NCBI GenBank assembly: GCA_963402885.1
Contig: OY727095.1
Span: 19,411,001-19,475,000, forward strand
Direction of reading: 5' to 3'
DNA length: 64,000 nt
From: Antedon bifida
Taxonomy: Eukaryota > Echinodermata > Crinoidea > Comatulida > Antedonidae
Of this stretch, positions 43,841-53,766 are shown piece after piece; position 1 is the stretch's first letter, and each line of letters starts with the position of its first letter. The position numbers were made by a program, and so were the translations under genes. The notes below the pieces were generated by a model, which worked only from the letters and a program-made list of their open reading frames with translations, was not told where the DNA came from and searched no databases.

Positions 43841-46514
43841 GTGACTCTTCATGGCCGATTGTAGAATCTGCACACGATCTGTTGTGCCTCTTATGTCGCG
43901 CATGATGGTGTTGAGTTGGGCAGGCATGGATTCGCCTCCTTGCTCACCATGGAAGCCGAAGCCGAGGCAGATAATGCAGTTTAAATAAAATACACCATAC
44001 TGTTATATGAATACTAACTACTAACCTAATTTCTTTCTGCAAACTTTTTAAACAGCAAGTTGTATTTCTTGGCCACAATATTGGCAGATGGCATCAAGGC
44101 CGGGCAATGAAGTTGGGTTTCTTAGAGCAGCATGTCCGTTAATTTGTTTATGTTTTCAGTCTAAATTTTAATGTAAGTATTCATAAATCATTAATAACTA
44201 CCCTAAAATTTGTCTAAATATATTAATCTTGTTATATTTAATCATTTTTACAACAGTGGCACAATGTTCTTATTAAATAAATAACACAAGTCTACCTACT
44301 TTACAACATGATTTCCAACGAATGATTGACCATGATAGGCTTGCCGCTAGAAACCAAATGACTTAAGTGTGGAATCTAATTTTCCACATATGGGCCCAAG
44401 CCCTTTGTCAAGTTTGACATCTCTAAACTTCATTGCTTCATTTATCTATAAATAAAATAATAGTTACATTAATGAGATGTGACTCATTTAAACATTTTTT
44501 CCAGGTATTGCACCTAAATAATTTAAATTATTTAAAGGCACTTACATGATATTGTTGTTGACCTTTTTTCTCTACAATTTCTTTGATGATCTCTTGTAGG
44601 TTATTTATGTCTTCATTTAGAATTTAAAAAACAGACAAATAATCCTCCAGAAATGCAACAGCTGTCTGTATCGCATCAGCCTCTGTTTCATGTAATCTTG
44701 CTTTCTGGAGCTGACTACATAAAAATTAAATTGCTGGCGATGTTGGTTTGTTTGGTCATTGGCCAGGTGAAACCCCATTTCATTGTCAAGTACCTGGCAA
44801 GCATGTTCAAAACTTTTAAAGTGCTTTAAGTATAGTCCAAGACTGATATGGAGGCCAGGGGGAGTAATGAATTGAGGTAAGAATACAATTTAAATATTTA
44901 CCTCTCAAGGTCACTTAAGTTTTGATGGCAACTTTCTGTATTAATATGTAATAATGTCCTTTGTCAATTCATCGGCTGCCAAAAGGGGAAGATATTCTGA
45001 TGTGAAGTTGTTGTTGACAATTTCTTTTACTTGAATACGCATTTTGCCCTCACATTCAGCAGCAATGCCATATTTTTTTAACCATCTTGAACAGAAATGA
45101 TAATAATTATATATGGAATTTCTACTTTGCGTGTTATTAATATATAGATTGTTATTTCACAAGAATTTACCCAAATAAATCAGGTGTACTTTAGGATAAT
45201 TATACTTACTGTTTTAATTCCCTGTTTCTCTTCCAGGTGAAGCCCAGATTTGTTTTCAGGGATAATAAATCACCAAATGGCATCTTTATGGGTTGAGCCA
45301 AAATAGTTTGCAGTTCAGATGGCATACTCCTGACTTCGTCTTTTTGCTGTACCATGCCGTCTCCACCACTGACCAAATCTGTTTACGAATTATGGTATGG
45401 AAACTGATTTAAGAATCTAAAACAAGAAGCCTTTTTAAGTTTGTTGTTGTTTTTGAATTTGAAGTGTTAATAAACATTAATTTTCACTAATATATTATGT
45501 TTTGTTTTTATTAATACTAAAAAAAAATTGTAACCAATTTATATTTTATTGACTTAATTATGAACTTTATTGATTTATATGTACAATGTGTATAATAATT
45601 TCTTTTTCTCAAATGTATGTTAATAAATATATTGCTGTTACATTATTTTAATTCTCACCTTTCCATTATCATAAAATGTCTTTTGATTGGCTCAACTTGG
45701 ATTTTATGATATGTCTGCCAATTTTCTCCATATTTGGTGTTATTGGTGCATCTAAGGGCCTTGTCAACATTTCGGCAATTGGATCCGTTTGGTTTGGTGA
45801 GTCACAGTAATAATCGTGGTCACGAACACAAACATGGACATTACATTCTCTACACTGAATTACACAATGACACGATTTACAAACAACTTTACATGACAGA
45901 GAACATTCAATGAACAATGCTGGTACAGAAGTGACAGACAAAAAATGAACATCAAAATTGCATTTAGGACAATCAACAAAACCTGACTTAACTGGATACA
46001 TGCTTTACATGAGACATGATTACAGGGTAAGGCAACATGACTGATACAAACACTTTGACAAAAACAACATGTAAATGCATCCAATGATCCAATTGTAACC
46101 AAACTGAAACTGCTTGGTATTTTATTTAATTGTCGACACATAATGGAAGAAAAGTGGTCGACAATGTTGTTCTTGGTGATTTTATTTTGGTTATACGTTT
46201 CTGCACCTAAACCGCATTTCGTTTTTCTTGGTCTTCCTCCCTTTGATTGGATTGTATGCCTTTGACATGTGGTGCAGGGTCCTATTCTTGTGTGTGGCTT
46301 CCACACTACTGGTTTTGGGTTTGATCATGAAGATTTTAATGCAGTGTAGCATAGATGACAAAATATGTAGGATGCACTGCGGCTTCATCTGTATTTGGGT
46401 CAAAGCCCAGCTTTGCGCTTGAGCATATTACCCCTTTTGTAATCGTTATATGATTTTAAGCACTGGCCACATATTCTGCATAGAGAATCTAGGATTTTAA
46501 GATGGTCATCCATT
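43800..46514 (-). pseudogene. Multi-exon gene with RAG1-N-terminal-like zinc domains
   Basis: Exons on the minus strand: A 45659-46514, B 45210-45378, C 44902-45085, D 44546-44714, E 44300-44445, F 44026-44160, G about 43800-43975, most with canonical splice sites. Exon A encodes LCRICGQC, VHPTYF, CHLCYTALK, VWKPHTRIGPCTTC, SKGGRPRK and a RING-type zinc site (C..C, 11 residues, CNHVSCKAC, then CPKC). This follows the order of the zinc-binding dimerisation region of vertebrate RAG1. Exon B has LLSLKTNLGFTWKRNRELK; D TEADAIQTAVAFLEDYL; E LDKGLGPICGKLDSTL and RQAYHGQSFVGNHV; G GFHGEQGGESMPAQLNTIMR. Invertebrate transposon proteins with a RAG1-like N-terminus are known (N-RAG-TP), and this is likely one. 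Exon A has two frameshifts and a TGA; C and D hold stops, so the copy is decayed. Confidence 0.65.
45659..46514 (-). pseudogene. Exon A: RAG1-like CxxC/HPTxF/RING region
   Basis: Starts after tttatttcag with ATG at 46513. CRIC (46480-46469) begins a cysteine series. After frame changes, HPTYF (about 46378-46360) and CHLCY (about 46357-46343) follow, then WKPHT (46303-46289) and CTTC. In RAG1 the same sequence of blocks is CR.CG, HPT.FCh.Cw, eW.PH...C..C. The RING-like part has Cys/His at about 46069, 46060, 46024, 46018, 46009 and 46000, then CPKC near 45971 after a frameshift at about 45995. The cysteine-rich CKVVCKSCHCVIQCRECNVH follows. Homology versus convergence cannot be settled by eye, but the shared order of five blocks is hard to get by chance. 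Confidence 0.68.
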
Positions 46515-46519
46515 CTGAA

Positions 46520-46985
46520 ATAAATAAAGTGTCATGATTATATTAAATGCAATTTTTTTAATTGTCTAGTAGGTCTATATAATATAATAGTATATTTATT
46601 AACTGTATAATAAAAATTAAAATATAATTTCTGACTTAAAAGATAAATGAAAGACACATGCTATTGTAATAACTTATACTGTATTTAAGTGTTGTTCATT
46701 CAAATAATAGTTAATACTGCTGGTTGGCTATTATAGACTGCCCTATAACCTATATTTTAACAAATATTAATACAGATTATCAACTGTTATTGTATCTCTA
46801 GTTTATCTTAATCTAGTATTTAAGTATACTGTATTTAAGCCTGTTTATAGCCTTGTCAGGCGCGCGCCTATGCTTTAACATAGGCACGTCTATTCTGCTG
46901 TGCAAAAACTTAAGATTAATTACAATTTAACATTTTAGTTGACTCATTTTACTTCAGAAATTCCCGTAGTAAAAAGGTCTATTTG
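46520..46985. other. No gene recognised
   Basis: AT-rich interval upstream of exon A on the minus strand. A gcgcgcc patch at about 46861 with catag/ctatg short inverted sequence is the only departure. It could hold a promoter or first exon, but nothing is specific. Confidence 0.4.
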
Positions 46986-46989
46986 TTGT

Positions 46990-47945
46990 TCATTGGTATT
47001 GCTATCTTTGAAATGCTGTAATATTTTAAATATTGTGTCAAAAATGTTTAAACTTAAAAATTCTTGTAGAATATAATGTAAGAAATAAAAATACTACTTT
47101 ACTCAAAATTCTAAATAAATATTTGTCACAATTGTTAACGTCTTTTTGTGTTTAGAACGATCATCCTCTTGCCGTGTCGACGTAAAAACTTTTGTGGGAA
47201 AACTTTCTTTGATTCCGACTCCCTCTATAGTTTGGCTTTGCCAGTAAACTTACCTATTTTTGCATTGCGGCGAACATACGTGCCGGTACTTAGTTTCATG
47301 ATCTTTTCCCCAAATGGAATATCTTGTATGATATGAGGACTTGTTATAAATGTGATAAAACTTGTTTTGAATCTACCAGCATTTAAGTCTTCTTTTGCAC
47401 TTCTACTTGGGCTCCACTTGCATGCAAGATCTGATGTTGTCGTGCAATTTTGAACCTGTAAAGTGTGACTGGTAGAAAATGCGTTAATTCTTTAAATTTT
47501 AGTGTGTCAGCCATTATTGATAAAATCTGCCTGCAGGTTGACCAATGATTTGCGTTCATGTAGCATTCTGTAAGAGTTTCCATTAACTCGTAATCTAAAT
47601 TACGAAGGTTAGGATCTTCAGAATTGTCATCTTAAAGACCCGATGACATCAGTGCTTTCCAGAGTTGACCAACATTGTATGGGGCCAAAGTTTTCAGTAC
47701 AGCCAATACCGATTATTTCGCCTGTTGCAAATGATGTCGTTTGGGTTTAATCATTTGTTGTACTGATTTGTTGCCACATGTCTAGAGATATTCAATAAAT
47801 TTACTTAGCTGTTCTTCTGATGCTAAAGTTTCTTTGGTCTAAATCACTTTCTGTAGTGTAGTAGCAGGCAGGTACCATGAATGTTTCATCATGTCTACCT
47901 CTTGTATCATCATATGTGGCATCATCCTAAAACACAACACAATAA
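46990..47945 (-). pseudogene. Transposon-like gene of an uncharacterised invertebrate family
   Basis: The minus strand reads DDATYDDTRGRHDETFMVPA (after tgttttag), then with stops ETLASEEQLSKFIEYL, TLAPYNVGQLWKALMSSG, NLRNLDYELMETLTECYM then NANHWSTCRQILSIMADTLK, LYRFKIARQHQILHASGAQV and finally IIQDIPFGEKIMKLS. The run HW..RRQiLSi.AD...f.eL.....lT.yRf..AR.H...~G.G~.v~, then a p~GEk.lkLS.G block, marks a multicopy family of unknown function frequent in invertebrate genomes. Several in-frame stops show decay. It lies upstream of the RAG1-like gene on the same strand but in a separate unit. Confidence 0.48.
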
Positions 47946-47983
47946 AGTAAATAGGCATTTGCGACTCTACAGCTCACTATGTC

Positions 47984-48056
47984 GGTCGGTTGGTCGGTCG
48001 GTCAGTAAACACTAACTTGAGCACGCAACTGCAGGCATTTAATGGCCTTGCTTATT
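47984..48056. repeat. Short dispersed repeat also present at about 13592-13655
   Basis: cggtcggtcggtcag then aacttgagcacgcaactgca and atggccttg here match cggtcggtcgga, aacttgagcacgcgactgca and atggccttg at 13592-13655. The cggt tetramer repeat at its left edge varies in number. Confidence 0.6.
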
Positions 48057-48224
48057 GCAAATTCAACCGTCATTTTAATATTTTCTCCCAAAAGCATTTT
48101 TATTGTCAACATTATTTAATAAGTAATCAATTTAATCAATTATTAATTTGATACATGACATGCTGCTACTCACTTATGGCCTCAAAATCAGTAACAATAT
48201 TTGGCATCTCTTTTTTATCAGCAG

Positions 48225-48520
48225 TAGGCTAACCACATTGGATGTAACTATTTGTTTACGACACGTCGGACAAATTCCTATGAATGCAAAAGAATTCACA
48301 TTTTGTTATTAGTCAATGTATGAACTAGGCATACGGAAAATCAAAGCAGTAACAACTGCATATATATTGTAATGGAAATATGTTTCTAGATTTAAAATTT
48401 ATAATTTGACATGAATTATTATGTAGGTTACCTGATCCAACTGGAACAAAGCATTTTGTGGTTGTAAAAATCTGCAATGACGAATAGACATTTTCCAACC
48501 AATCCTAAAAATATCGCGAT
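48225..48520 (-). CDS. Two possible small exons with a CxxC motif
   Basis: Minus-strand ENVYSSLQIFTTTKCFVPVG ends at a GTAACC donor (about 48430). A later segment after gcattcatag reads GICPTCRKQIVTSNVV. ICPTCRKQI looks like the second half of a RING or other zinc ribbon. No frame connects them with certainty to neighbours. Confidence 0.25.
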
Positions 48521-48559
48521 GAAAAGGGCATATTGTTAATTTTGATCATCATCTACTTT

Positions 48560-49163
48560 ACTGAAAGTTCCAGTGCGGACCAAAATGAGATCCATTTCAT
48601 TTTCTACTCCTCCAAACTTATAATAAAATCCTAATCATACATATCATCTTGGTGACACTGAACTTGCATCTGTGACTGAGCAAAGAGATCTGGGAATAAA
48701 ACCCACGTAAACAAGATTGTCGCAAAAGCTAATGGCAGAATTGCAATGATTAGGCGCACCTTCACTTACTTAGATACAGAGATGTTCATCCCATTGTATA
48801 AAACGCTAATTCGTCCACTCTTAGAGTACTGTGTACAAGTGTGGTCACCTAACCAAGTTGGACTCAAGAAGATTTTAGAAAGAGCACAAAACCGAGCATC
48901 CGTGGTATAGTAAACATTGAGGCAAATTCATTTTTCACTCTAAGGCAGAACCCCGGAGGTTATATAACCAGAGGACACTCACTTACACTATCTAAACCTA
49001 GATACAAAACCATCAGGAGAGATACCTATTTTGACGTCAGAGCAATCAACAAATGGAACTCACTACCAGAACATGTCATTAACAGCACAAACACAAATTC
49101 ATTCAAAAACAACCTCGACATTCACATAAACAAAAGGAGAGGAGGCAACTATTACGAGCATTA
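48560..49163 (+). pseudogene. LINE ORF2 C-terminal fragment
   Basis: In broken frames: TELASVTEQRDLGI, NKIVAKANGRIAMIRRTFTY, DTEMFIPLYKTLIRPLLEYC, VQVWSPNQVGLKKILERAQN, then RGHSLTLSKPRYKTIRRDTY, FDVRAINKWNSLPEHVINST and a TAA. The blocks K.Nr.~g.IrRtF.yld.e.f..LYKtLVRP.LEY..~vWsP, rr...K, ~R...~WN.LP..v~~a are the post-RT tail of CR1/L2-type LINEs. It is 5'-truncated and frameshifted, and a different subfamily from the copy at 19.5-24 kb. Confidence 0.75.
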
Positions 49164-49488
49164 AGCTCACAGCCTCTTTTAATCACTTAAAGTAAGAATC
49201 ACTAAAGGTAAGAATAAGATAGATGGGAAGTTATATCTTTTTGGCATGATATAAGAAACACTATTTCTTTTTCTGTATCGGATCTGGGGTGTTTGCCACA
49301 TGGTGACCCATTATATCTGGAAAATGAACATACCATGCTTGGTTCTGTACCTTTTGGCTAGGTTGGTCTGGAATTAAATAAATAACAGAGGCTCAAACTA
49401 TTGTATGTCTAAAAAATAACTATATGAAATACATCTATAAACTCTATATTACAATGATCAAATGGTTATATATATATGTTTTATAGCC

Positions 49489-49602
49489 TTGATTTACCAC
49501 GTTGAAACACCGGTTCCATTATGGCCTTACCACGTTGAAACACTGGTTCTCGTCAGATCAACGAAATTAAGCAACGTGGGGCCCAGTTAGAGCTTAAGGC
49601 AG
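49489..49602 (+). repeat. 5S rRNA-derived sequence (SINE3-type head or 5S pseudogene)
   Basis: taccacgttgaaacactggt then tctcgtcagatcaacgaaat and taagcaacgtggggcccagt, then tagagctt, follow the 5S rRNA order (box A, intermediate element, box C region) with scattered changes. A partial second start (taccacgttgaaacaccggt) lies 36 bp upstream. The 3' part of 5S is replaced by other sequence, so it is not a functional gene. Confidence 0.82.
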
Positions 49603-50062
49603 CCCCTGCATCTACTCTCTTAATGTAAAAGAGTGAGAAACCACTTAAACTAGAGTGAACTTCCACTCTTTCAAAGAGTTAACTGAGGGACAACTCGTTT
49701 TGGAGTGAAAAAAAGAGTGAAACCAACTCTAAAAAGAGTGAACATTTTCATCACTCTTTTAACAAGAGTGGAAATAATCCACTCATAAAAGAGTGAAAGT
49801 GACCCACTCTTTCAAAAAGAGTGAAAATAATCAACTCATAAAAGAGTGAAAGGAAACCACTCTTTTTCAGGAGTGGTATTTTTAGCGTATTCTTTTTCTA
49901 CTTGTATCTTCCGTCTGCAAGGCTGCTCCTGTGATCCCAAACTTGGTAGTAGCCTTAAAAACATGCATTGCAAACATTTAAAACACAATTGTGCACAACC
50001 AAATAAATGAAACCGACATTGAGCTATATTAATTTGTTTATTTTGAAAAGCAAATCTCTTCT

Positions 50063-50418
50063 CTATACATACTGCATAATTAAGAGGTAATTTAAATTCA
50101 TCAAAAACATTTCATCTGAATTACTCATATATAATATATATAACTCCCTAACAGTTGGTTTGATGTTTGTTGTAATTTCGTATAAGAGACCTTCAAAGAA
50201 ATTGAAAAAGGTCACAAGCGGACTGGCAAATTGGACATTAAATATATAATGAATTTTAAAAAGTCGAACAATTGTGTTACCACCAGGAATAAGGTGTTGC
50301 ATCAACAATAATAAAAAAAACTTTGTAGGTTCTTTAACATCACCCAATGCAAGGATAAATGGCTGTGCATATGTCTGGTCTTTTCCTGATGCAAAGCTGT
50401 CAACATCTGTCCCAGCCT
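50063..50418 (-). CDS. Last exon of the QPFILALG conserved family
   Basis: Acceptor tttttcag, then GTDVDSFASGKDQTYAQPFI then LALGDVKEPTKFFLLLLMQH, a hydrophobic Leu-rich segment, IVRLFKIHYIFNVQFASPLV, FFNFFEGLLYEI and a stop at 50063. It aligns by eye with the last exon at 27729-27965 (QPYILALG, KAVDVCYKAHFVLDCNY, WVWKLF): both have QP[FY]ILALG, about 20 residues, then [LV]..[LCI][FY]K.H[YF].[FL]....[YF]. It is open throughout, unlike the other copy. Upstream exons were not found before the LINE fragment at 50544, so this exon is likely captured or truncated. Function of the family is unknown to me. Confidence 0.5.
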
Positions 50419-50543
50419 GAAAAATATAAAAATACAGTATAAAAAGCTGAAAAATATGAATTTATCACAATTTCTCCGATACTCAAAAGGTACTTTAGTC
50501 TATTATTTATCACATAATAAACAGTACAATTTTGTATCTTTAA

Positions 50544-51389
50544 TCACCTTGTTATACTAATATTATCTTTTGGACCTTTTTTATAAAGTGGTGAAACACG
50601 AACAATTTTCAAAGCATTTGGAAACATACATTTTTCAAAAGAAAGGTTGAAAATATAACAAAGAGGCATTGAGATATGGGGGGCAGCAAGACAAATTAAT
50701 TTAGCTGGTAAATTATCATAACCAGTAGCTTTGTTTTTATCTAATGATGAGATTAAGTTAAAAACCTTGTTTACAGATACATGTTCAAGAAAAAAAGAGT
50801 TCAAATTAGGTTTACGGAGATAAGAAGAAAAATGATGAGGGGACGTCTGTATTCCCTTAGCTAAATTAGAACCAATGTTTGTAAAAAACGTATTGAACTC
50901 ATTAACAATTTCATTTGGACAGTTGATATCTACTGGATTATTGGATTTATTTGTGATAATTTTTTCAGGTAAATTTGGTTTATTATTATTTTTGGGACCA
51001 AGTAAATGATTAATTGTGGACCATGTTTTAAAAGAACTATGCTTGTTTCTATAAAATAAATCTGAATAATATTTCTTCTTGGCTAACCTTAAAGAGTTAG
51101 TTAGAATATTCTTATACTTTTTATAGTGCGCAAATTTTTCTGGATTAAAATTTGATTTTAAAACAATGGAATACAATTTATGCTTTCTCTTTATTGATTT
51201 TTTAATTAATTTAGTTATCCATGGTTTTTTTCTATTTACAGTTTTAACAGAACGATTAACAAAAGGTGCATGTGTATTACAAACATCATTAAAAATCAAA
51301 TAAAAATTGTCATAAGCAGGAGTAACGTTTTGACTGTTTTCAAAGCCAAGATTTAATGAGTCCTCTTCAGCAAAATTAAATTCATTCAT
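50544..51389 (-). pseudogene. LINE ORF2 middle fragment, related to the 19.5-24 kb LINE
   Basis: 281 open codons that align with residues just after the endonuclease in the ORF2 at 20856-23782: NTHAPFVNRSVKTVNRKKPW here against NLHAPFIQRSVKNIEEKKPW there, HYKKYKNILTNSLRLAKKKY against EYKKYRNTLTKTIRLAKSTF, NEFNTFFTNIGSNLAKGI, SLDKNKATGYDNLPAKLICL. It ends within the RT fingers (PLYKKGPKDN) where YRPISS should follow. Endonuclease and RT palm are both gone. The intact frame implies a modest age. Confidence 0.82.
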
Positions 51390-51638
51390 ATGACATTAAC
51401 ATCATAACAGAGCATAATGTATACAGTGGTTTTAAATAACATGTTGATATCATTGTAAGTATTGGGAATAATACATACTAAAAAAGAATAAATAGAATAA
51501 ATACAACATAAAATAATAACAAAATGATAAATAATAATAATCAGATGTAACATTTGAATAATCAAATGTAAATATCAAATACATCACATGATCATTTGAA
51601 GCTCCTGTCACAGTGTCATGCTTGCTACTGTCGAGGAC

Positions 51639-52379
51639 CTAGATATCACGTGTAGCATTGTAGAAGGAAGCCAGAGCCCCCTGCTTGCCTCTCCATTTTC
51701 CAGCATAAAAATGAAGGCGTGTACCTGCATCGTATGCACTCTGAACCTCTTTCTTCCATTTTCTTCTTTCATTTAAATCACGAATTGTTAAATCATTTGT
51801 TATAAAGAATTGAGCTTCTGAAAGATTATCTCTTTGATTTTTCATGACAAACAACTTATCTTGATACGACAACATTTTAACAACTATGTGTCTCGGTCTG
51901 TCTTGTTCTTCTTTTATTCTTCCATCTCTATGCGCTCTTTCAATCTGTGGCTCATCAATCTCAAAATATTTCTTCAACATAGCTCTTACATTTTCTCTAA
52001 CATTCTCGCTTGTCTCATTCTTTTTTTCGACCATACCGATGATTCGAAAGTTGTTCCTACGGGAAAAACGCTCTAACTTGTTTTCTGCTTCTTTCATTTT
52101 TTCCAATAGAATTTCATGGTTGTTGGATTTTCGCTCAAGTTCATGTATTTTGTCTTCCATAGGCTTGACTTGATTTTCCAGGATATCAACACGTTGTGCC
52201 TGGAAATCCAATGCAATCTCAAAATTAGAAAGCTTACTTTTTATGTCATTAATTCCATCAACAACAAATTTCTGGAATGTATCGCCTGTGTCCATGGAAG
52301 TAGCAACTCCCTGGTCCATAGCAGTAGACAACACCGTAGGTCTAGGCCCACTTTCTTCTTCGCTTGAGTCAATTATCAT
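51639..52379 (-). CDS. L1-type ORF1 protein
   Basis: 246 codons, fully open. An acidic/Ser N-terminus is followed by a coiled coil at residues about 45-105 (FEIALDFQAQRVDILENQVK, DKIHELERKSNNHEILLEKM). Then comes FSRRNNFRIIGMVEKKNET, the RRM-like domain start, and a C-terminal domain with IERAHRDGR, RHIVVKMLSYQDKLFVMKNQ and FFITNDLTIRDLNERRKWKK. This is the trimeric RNA-binding ORF1 of L1/Tx1-clade elements (Transposase_22 type). It lies 250 bp upstream (minus strand) of the CR1-like ORF2 fragment; the two need not be one element. The L1/Tx1-type ORF2 at 54.9-58.0 kb is on the other strand. Confidence 0.8.
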   Translation of the reverse strand: MIIDSSEEESGPRPTVLSTAMDQGVATSMDTGDTFQKFVVDGINDIKSKLSNFEIALDFQAQRVDILENQVKPMEDKIHELERKSNNHEILLEKMKEAENKLERFSRRNNFRIIGMVEKKNETSENVRENVRAMLKKYFEIDEPQIERAHRDGRIKEEQDRPRHIVVKMLSYQDKLFVMKNQRDNLSEAQFFITNDLTIRDLNERRKWKKEVQSAYDAGTRLHFYAGKWRGKQGALASFYNATRDI

Positions 52380-52424
52380 CGTTGGTGCAGTTCCTGCTGC
52401 TTACTTGGGCTCGAATTCAACCCT

Positions 52425-52500
52425 AGCCATCAGCGCAAGCTCGGTGGTCTAGAGGCCTGATGATCTGGAGGCCGTGGGTTTCCACCCAAGAACTTGCATA
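52425..52500 (+). repeat. tRNA-like segment
   Basis: aagctcggtggtctagaggc, a box-A-like block, then gccgtgggtttccacccaag, where a T-arm would lie. It shares gctcggtggtct with the minus strand of 61976-62045. It does not fold into a complete cloverleaf by eye. It may be a SINE head beside the 5' end of the L1-type ORF1. Confidence 0.4.
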
Positions 52501-53089
52501 TTTTTTTGCAATTGTTTTCAAATGTATTGAGTATTCGGTACACATTACGTCAGAGTTGGGCAAAACATCTTCCTATTAGTGTAAATAAGTTATTAAATAA
52601 AACAGGTAAGAATTAACACTCTTTATAAACTTGCTGAGTTTTGATTGATGCATCTGCACAAACTTGGGATGGTAATATGGCTTCCATTTGATAAACATTT
52701 TGGATCAAATTCCAAGTTAATCTGAAACATTGAAATTATTACTAATCAACCTAAAATTTTCTGAAATTTATTTTGTCAAATATTTATTTTATATCCTATG
52801 AGAAATGATTCACAGCATCATAGTAAACTTGAATGTGTAAATTTTTACAATTTTACTCTTAATTTAAAATAAACATTCAGAAACATGACATAAATTTTCT
52901 CAGAACATAGTATCCTAGCTAGGCATAGGATAGTAAATAATAAGGCCGCAACGTGTGCATGTTCGTTACGGCCACAAAAAAAAAACGTTTTATTTTATTT
53001 AAGTGAAATTTGTAAATATCATGTGTGTAGCCTAGCCGGGTCTATAATTAATAAAGAGTGGTTGAATAAAGTGAATACAATACAGACAG

Positions 53090-53766
53090 GTCAAATCACC
53101 CAATGGGTTAAACCCTACTTTCTTCAAATTTGCTCAAATTTGGTTTTTGGGTTATTTTTAGCTAAAAAACCCGAAATTTTTAATTTGAGCGCCATACGAC
53201 CAACGGTCAATCTGACAGTGACACCCATAGTATTAAGAGGTAAATTTGGTAGTGATATAAAGTCGACAATACATCTACACTGTATAGAAATACCAGAATT
53301 GTTGAAGTAAGGCCAACTTTGAAATAAGCTAGAAAGCAAACAAAAAATAATATATCTCCAATTTTTTTATATTATGTAAATATCATGTAGGAGATAATTT
53401 TCACAAAATTTCATCTAAAAAAAATTGGTCCCACAAGGTTAAATCCTAGGTCAAATGGAATAGAATAAGTTATACATCTTTTAAATAGTTCTATCTCAAA
53501 AGTAAGATACCTGTCACAACAAAATCGGTCCACACATTACGGAGATACGGTCATTTATATGTAGCCCGCCGCGTCGATTTTGGGCAAAAACGCGAAGAAA
53601 CGACAGCGTGTAGCGCGCAAACCGTTGGTCGGATTGCAGTTCAAATAAAAAATTTTGGGTTTTTTGGCTAAAAATAACCCCAGTAACCCAAAAACCAAAT
53701 TTGAGCAAATTTAAAGAAAGTAGGGTTTAAAATGTCATTTTTGTGGGTGATTTGGTATGGAATGAC
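53090..53766. repeat. Fold-back structure with about 125-bp arms
   Basis: Left arm 53090-53215 (aaaccctactttcttcaaat, ttgctcaaatttggtttttg, ggttatttttagctaaaaaa, accaacggtc). The right arm 53615-53760 reads its inverse (accgttggtcgg, ttttttggctaaaaataacc, caaaaaccaaatttgagcaa, aaagaaagtagggttt, gggtgatttgg). Small insertions (ccagtaac) separate them. The central 400 bp is unmatched. The right arm ends in ggaatgacccc, a motif echoed at 42207. Confidence 0.85.

Noticed and set aside
49521-49602. Functional 5S rRNA gene
   Set aside because: The 3' third of 5S is missing and there are several substitutions in conserved positions.
50544-52379. Treating ORF1 (51.6-52.4 kb) and the ORF2 fragment (50.5-51.4 kb) as one intact LINE
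   Set aside because: The endonuclease domain is missing between them, ORF1 is L1-like while ORF2 is CR1-like, and no shared ends were found.
51834-52452. Several plus-strand frames of 69-95 codons
   Set aside because: They are antisense to the L1-type ORF1, which has a coiled coil and RRM-like signature.
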